Origin: Bacteriovoracaceae bacterium
Lineage (GTDB): Bacteria; Bdellovibrionota; UBA1018
Assembly: GCA_947446835.1 (NCBI GenBank)
Contig: CANFHS010000102.1
Coordinates: forward strand, 1-8,460
Length of the DNA: 8,460 nucleotides
Direction: 5' to 3'
This document shows, piece after piece, positions 5,509 through 8,460 of this stretch. Each line of letters starts with the position of its first letter. Position 1 is the first letter of the stretch. A program made the translations under genes and the position numbers. Under the pieces are notes generated by a model, which had not been told where the DNA came from, ran no database searches, and saw nothing but the letters and a program-made list of their open reading frames with translations.

Positions 5509-7239
5509 GTGCTGATTCCGATCCTGCTCATCACCTGCCTGGCCTTCGCGACTCCGCTGCTCAAGGGAGGCAGCCCCATCGGCTACGACTGGGACTACTT
5601 CAACTCGCTCAGCCTGGTGGTGCGCTCCAGCCTGGTCTCGTTCGGCAAGTGGCCGCTGCAGGATCCGTGGGTGAAAGGCGGCATGGACCTGCTGGCCAAC
5701 CCGCAGAGCCGCGTGTTTTCGCCGCTGCTGCTGGTGGATGTGCTTTTGCCCGGACCTTGGGCCAATCTGGCCTCGCTGATGATCCTGGCGGGCCTGGGCG
5801 CCTGGGGCATGGCCCGGCTGCTGCGATCGCAGGGCCTGGGACATGCGGCAAGCCTGGTGGGAGCGGCACTCTGGATCAACGGAAGCTGGTTTGGACTCCA
5901 TTTTGCCGAAGGCCACATCGCCTTCGGTTCGCTTCAGCTCATGCCCTGGATCCTGCACTGCCTGAGAAGACCGCGCCAGCCGCGCAGGCTGTTCGGCTAC
6001 TTTTCCATCCTGGCGTTCTTCCTGCTCGACGGCGGCATGTACGCTTTCGGACTGGGTGCCTTGCTGACCCTGGCTTGCCTGGCCTCGGGCTGGTGCCGCT
6101 GGCGCGATGCCGAAGCGCCCCCGGTCGGCACCACGCTGACGGCGGCAGCCCTGTCCGCCTTCGTGTTCCTGCTCTTGTCTTCCTTGAAGCTTCTTCCGCT
6201 GCTCTCGCAGTTCCGGACCCGCGAAACCTGGCTGATCCCCGCCAATATCCCGCTGCAGGCACTTCTGGACTACTTCTTTGACCCCTTCCAGAGCCCCCTG
6301 AAGCCCAATCCCTTCGCAACGCCGCTCCGCTACCACGAGTACGGCTGCTACGTGGGCTGGCTGGGCGCGCTGCTCGTGCTGGGCTCGACGCTGAGGCGGG
6401 GCTTTACCCGGCGTCACCGGGCGCTGCTGCTCCTGACGGCGCTCTTTTTCTGGGTGGGCGCGGGCTGGGGCGGCCGCTTCAACCCCTGGTCGCTTTTCGA
6501 GAAGCTGCCCATCCTGAAGAACCTGCGCGTCCAGAGCCGGGTGTTCGTGCTGATGCACCTGAGCCTTTGCGTGCTCACCGCGCAGGCCTTGGCCGTGTGG
6601 TTCAGGAAAAAACCCAGGCTGGCCTGGATTATTTCCGGCGTCCTGGTCCTTGAATCCATCGGGGTGCGCAATTTTCCGGTCGCCGAGATCTACCGCCTGG
6701 CCTCGCGCCCGGCGTGGACGCAGTCGCTCATCACCGAATCCCGCTGGGACCGCACAGTGCCTTGGGCGCCCAAGCCGGATCACTATTTCCAGGGCGGCCA
6801 GGGCGCGGTCGACACCTACGAACCCGTGGCGCTTCCCACCCAGGTCAAGGCCATGGGCCAGCCGGGCTACCGGGGCGAAGCCTATGCGGTCGACCCGGGC
6901 GAGCCTGCCGAAGTGCATCTGGACCGCGTGGTGCCCGGCGAGATCCGGGTCTCCTGGTCCTCGCCCTCGAACCGCCCCTTCACGCTGGAGCTGAACCAGA
7001 ACTGGCTCGGAGGCTGGGTGGTCACTGAAGGCCAGGAAATGCTCGAAGTGGAGCCATCACTTTCCGGCCTGATCCAGGGAACCGTTCGCTCGGCCCGGGG
7101 TGCCGCCCGACTGGAGTACCGGCCGGACTACCTGCCGCTCTCCCTGGCCTTGGGCGCCTTCGGAGTCCTGCTCTGGTTCGGCATCGGCGTGCCCTTGTTC
7201 AGGGCCGAGGCCCTCAGAACACGACGCGCGAAACCCTGA
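5509..7239 (+). CDS. YfhO-like GT-C type multi-spanning membrane protein
   Basis: This 576-residue protein has the layout of the YfhO family, membrane proteins of the GT-C glycosyltransferase type thought to move sugars from lipid carriers onto envelope polymers. After the first span comes a loop with the acidic pair YDWDYF (Asp27, Asp29), then KWPLQDPWVKGGMDLLANPQ (47-66), matching the family's 'G-x-P-L-W-x-P ... G-x-P-L-x-A-x-P-Q' loop. Many spans follow (about 70-385), including LPILKNLRVQSRVFVL (333-348). A periplasmic beta-rich domain (about 395-540) carries LELNQNWLGGWVVTEG (493-508) and ends in ARLEYRPDYLPLSLALG, leading into a last span (about 543-564), exactly the YfhO ending. The start is a GTG with ribosome binding site GGGAGA. 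Substrate and acceptor are unknown. Its 3' end overlaps the convergent gene by 26 bases. Confidence 0.85.
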   Translation: MLIPILLITCLAFATPLLKGGSPIGYDWDYFNSLSLVVRSSLVSFGKWPLQDPWVKGGMDLLANPQSRVFSPLLLVDVLLPGPWANLASLMILAGLGAWGMARLLRSQGLGHAASLVGAALWINGSWFGLHFAEGHIAFGSLQLMPWILHCLRRPRQPRRLFGYFSILAFFLLDGGMYAFGLGALLTLACLASGWCRWRDAEAPPVGTTLTAAALSAFVFLLLSSLKLLPLLSQFRTRETWLIPANIPLQALLDYFFDPFQSPLKPNPFATPLRYHEYGCYVGWLGALLVLGSTLRRGFTRRHRALLLLTALFFWVGAGWGGRFNPWSLFEKLPILKNLRVQSRVFVLMHLSLCVLTAQALAVWFRKKPRLAWIISGVLVLESIGVRNFPVAEIYRLASRPAWTQSLITESRWDRTVPWAPKPDHYFQGGQGAVDTYEPVALPTQVKAMGQPGYRGEAYAVDPGEPAEVHLDRVVPGEIRVSWSSPSNRPFTLELNQNWLGGWVVTEGQEMLEVEPSLSGLIQGTVRSARGAARLEYRPDYLPLSLALGAFGVLLWFGIGVPLFRAEALRTRRAKP

Positions 7240-8460
7240 GAAATTCATTGGCCGTGACCTGCGCCTCGGACACGGTTTCCAGCCGATAACCCGCATCCAG
7301 GCGGTTTGAAGCCACGGGCTCCTGGGTCTGATAGTGGATCTTCTGGAAGACCAGGATCTGCTGGAAGAGCTTGCGCCTGAGCTCGAGCATCAGCCCTTCG
7401 CGGTTCGAGCCCAGATTGGCGTAGCCGAAATCCACGGCCCCATAGCCCAGCGAAGCGTACTGCCCCGGACGGTCGGCGATGACCAGAAGCTTGGGCTCGT
7501 TCTGCCGCTTCAAGGCCTCGATGCAGAGACTCGTCTCGCGGTTCAAGGTGAGCGTGTTGATGAAGCGCCCCTGCACGGCCACCGGATGGTAGAGCAGGAG
7601 CATGGCCAGGGCCAGGAAGCCCAGGCCTCGGTCCCCGAGCAGGTCCGGCCTGAACTTGCGGAGCAACACGGGCCCCAGGGCGCCTGCCATGGAGAAGATC
7701 AGGAAGAAGCGGGCCTGGGTGGGGTGGTCGTAGAGACCCATGTGGTGCGCCAGGAAGACGGCTGTTCCGACCAGGAACATCACCAGCAGAGCAAGGCTGA
7801 ACTGCGCCTGGAACGGCTCCTTCCAGCGGATCTGCCGACGTGCGAGGCCCACGGCCAGGAGCACCAGCACCGCGAGCGAAAGCAGGTTCAGGAGGTTGGC
7901 GTAGGGCAAGAACCAGTCCAAGCGCAGCTGGGAGGACAGGAGCGTCTGCAGGTGGTTCCACAGGTGCCCCAGGCTGAATGGCTCGACGCCCGGGTCGGTT
8001 TCCCAGGCGTTGGCCGTGAGCTGGCGCTGCAGGATCATGGGAAGCAGGAAAAACGGGGTCAGGGCAAAAAGATGGATCGCACCCCGGAACTGGGAACGGT
8101 CCAGTTTCCGGAAGGCGAGCAGGGCTGCGCTCGCCAGGAACAGGTGCACGATGGATTCGTAGCGGATGTTGGCAAACATCAGGAGGGTCATCCACAGGAA
8201 CGCCAGGTCCAGATCCGAGGGCTTTTGCATCTGGCGATAAAGCGCCACGACGCTCAGGCAGAAGAACAAGAGCGAAAACAGGTCAAAGCCTCCGGAGGAG
8301 GCCGAAATGCTCACGATCGGGTAGCTCAGGACCAGGCCCATGGCGGCGTAGCCTGCCGCCGGGCTGACCGTGCGCCGCACAACCACTCCGACCAGGGTCA
8401 GAAGGGAGAAAAGCACCAGGCTGTTCAGCACGAACGGGTTCACGAGCGGGCGGTAGCCCA
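7214..8460 (-). CDS. Large multi-spanning membrane protein, probable GT-C glycosyltransferase (partial, runs off right edge)
   Basis: The frame is open from the right edge (first full codons read GYRPLVNPFVLNSL) to a TGA at 7214-7216, so the true start is outside. At least 415 residues are visible. About eight to ten hydrophobic segments appear, such as SLVLFSLLTLVGVVV, DLFSLLFFCLSVVAL, ALLVMFLVGTAVFL and GLGFLALAMLLLYHPVAV. The last 110 residues are polar (LLVIADRPGQYASLGYGAVDF, ending in EFLRVSRVVF) and should form a soluble domain. 'Y-R-x-L-x-N-P-F-x-L-N' and the topology resemble GT-C/PMT-like transferases; the acidic loop that would prove this lies beyond the edge. The valine at 8441-8443 (GTG) is an internal codon, not a credible start. 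It converges on the YfhO-like gene and overlaps it by 26 bases. Confidence 0.7.
   Translation of the reverse strand, partial: GYRPLVNPFVLNSLVLFSLLTLVGVVVRRTVSPAAGYAAMGLVLSYPIVSISASSGGFDLFSLLFFCLSVVALYRQMQKPSDLDLAFLWMTLLMFANIRYESIVHLFLASAALLAFRKLDRSQFRGAIHLFALTPFFLLPMILQRQLTANAWETDPGVEPFSLGHLWNHLQTLLSSQLRLDWFLPYANLLNLLSLAVLVLLAVGLARRQIRWKEPFQAQFSLALLVMFLVGTAVFLAHHMGLYDHPTQARFFLIFSMAGALGPVLLRKFRPDLLGDRGLGFLALAMLLLYHPVAVQGRFINTLTLNRETSLCIEALKRQNEPKLLVIADRPGQYASLGYGAVDFGYANLGSNREGLMLELRRKLFQQILVFQKIHYQTQEPVASNRLDAGYRLETVSEAQVTANEFLRVSRVVF

Noticed and set aside
5491..6918. 475-codon open frame opposite the YfhO-like gene
   Set aside because: Rich in Gln, Arg, Ala and His with no recognisable domain, while the plus strand encodes clear membrane spans and YfhO motifs.

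Overview
The window is a GC-rich chromosomal stretch (about 60-65% G+C by eye) with tightly packed genes and a lower-GC leader near the left edge. A signal-peptide HtrA protease, an exported protein ending like an outer-membrane barrel and an MgtE transporter point to a Gram-negative bacterium. Bdellovibrionota, Myxococcota or Acidobacteriota-like lineages would fit, but the sequence alone does not fix the phylum. There are no mobile elements, tRNA or rRNA genes, CRISPR arrays or phage genes.

Layout, left to right. (1) Positions 1-123, minus: the first 41 codons of a ribonucleotide reductase large subunit (ATP-cone), cut by the left edge. (2) 124-597: a 474-base non-coding region. It holds the nrdA ribosome binding site, a structured leader, a candidate promoter, a small palindrome and, nearest htrA, hairpins lying where its 3' end should be. 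(3) 598-1728, minus: a single-PDZ HtrA/Deg protease. Upstream on the same strand is a small DUF983 zinc-ribbon membrane protein (1810-2139). (4) 2224-3024, plus: a two-gene unit, divergent from DUF983, encoding a small exported OB-like protein and a DUF2231 membrane protein. (5) 3052-5457, minus: mgtE, preceded 45 bases upstream by an uncharacterised exported, probably outer-membrane beta-barrel protein. (6) 5509-7239, plus: a YfhO-like GT-C type membrane protein. (7) 7214-8460, minus: a second large multi-spanning membrane protein, cut by the right edge. Its 3' end overlaps that of the YfhO-like gene by 26 bases.

Most of this is housekeeping and cell-envelope content: nucleotide reduction, periplasmic protein quality control, Mg2+ transport, and surface-glycan or lipid-linked sugar transfer. 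No new defence or mobile system is visible. The items most worth a second look are the nrdA leader, where one segment can pair with alternative partners, the unknown exported gene paired with mgtE, the small exported protein/DUF2231 pair, and the tail-to-tail pair of large membrane proteins.
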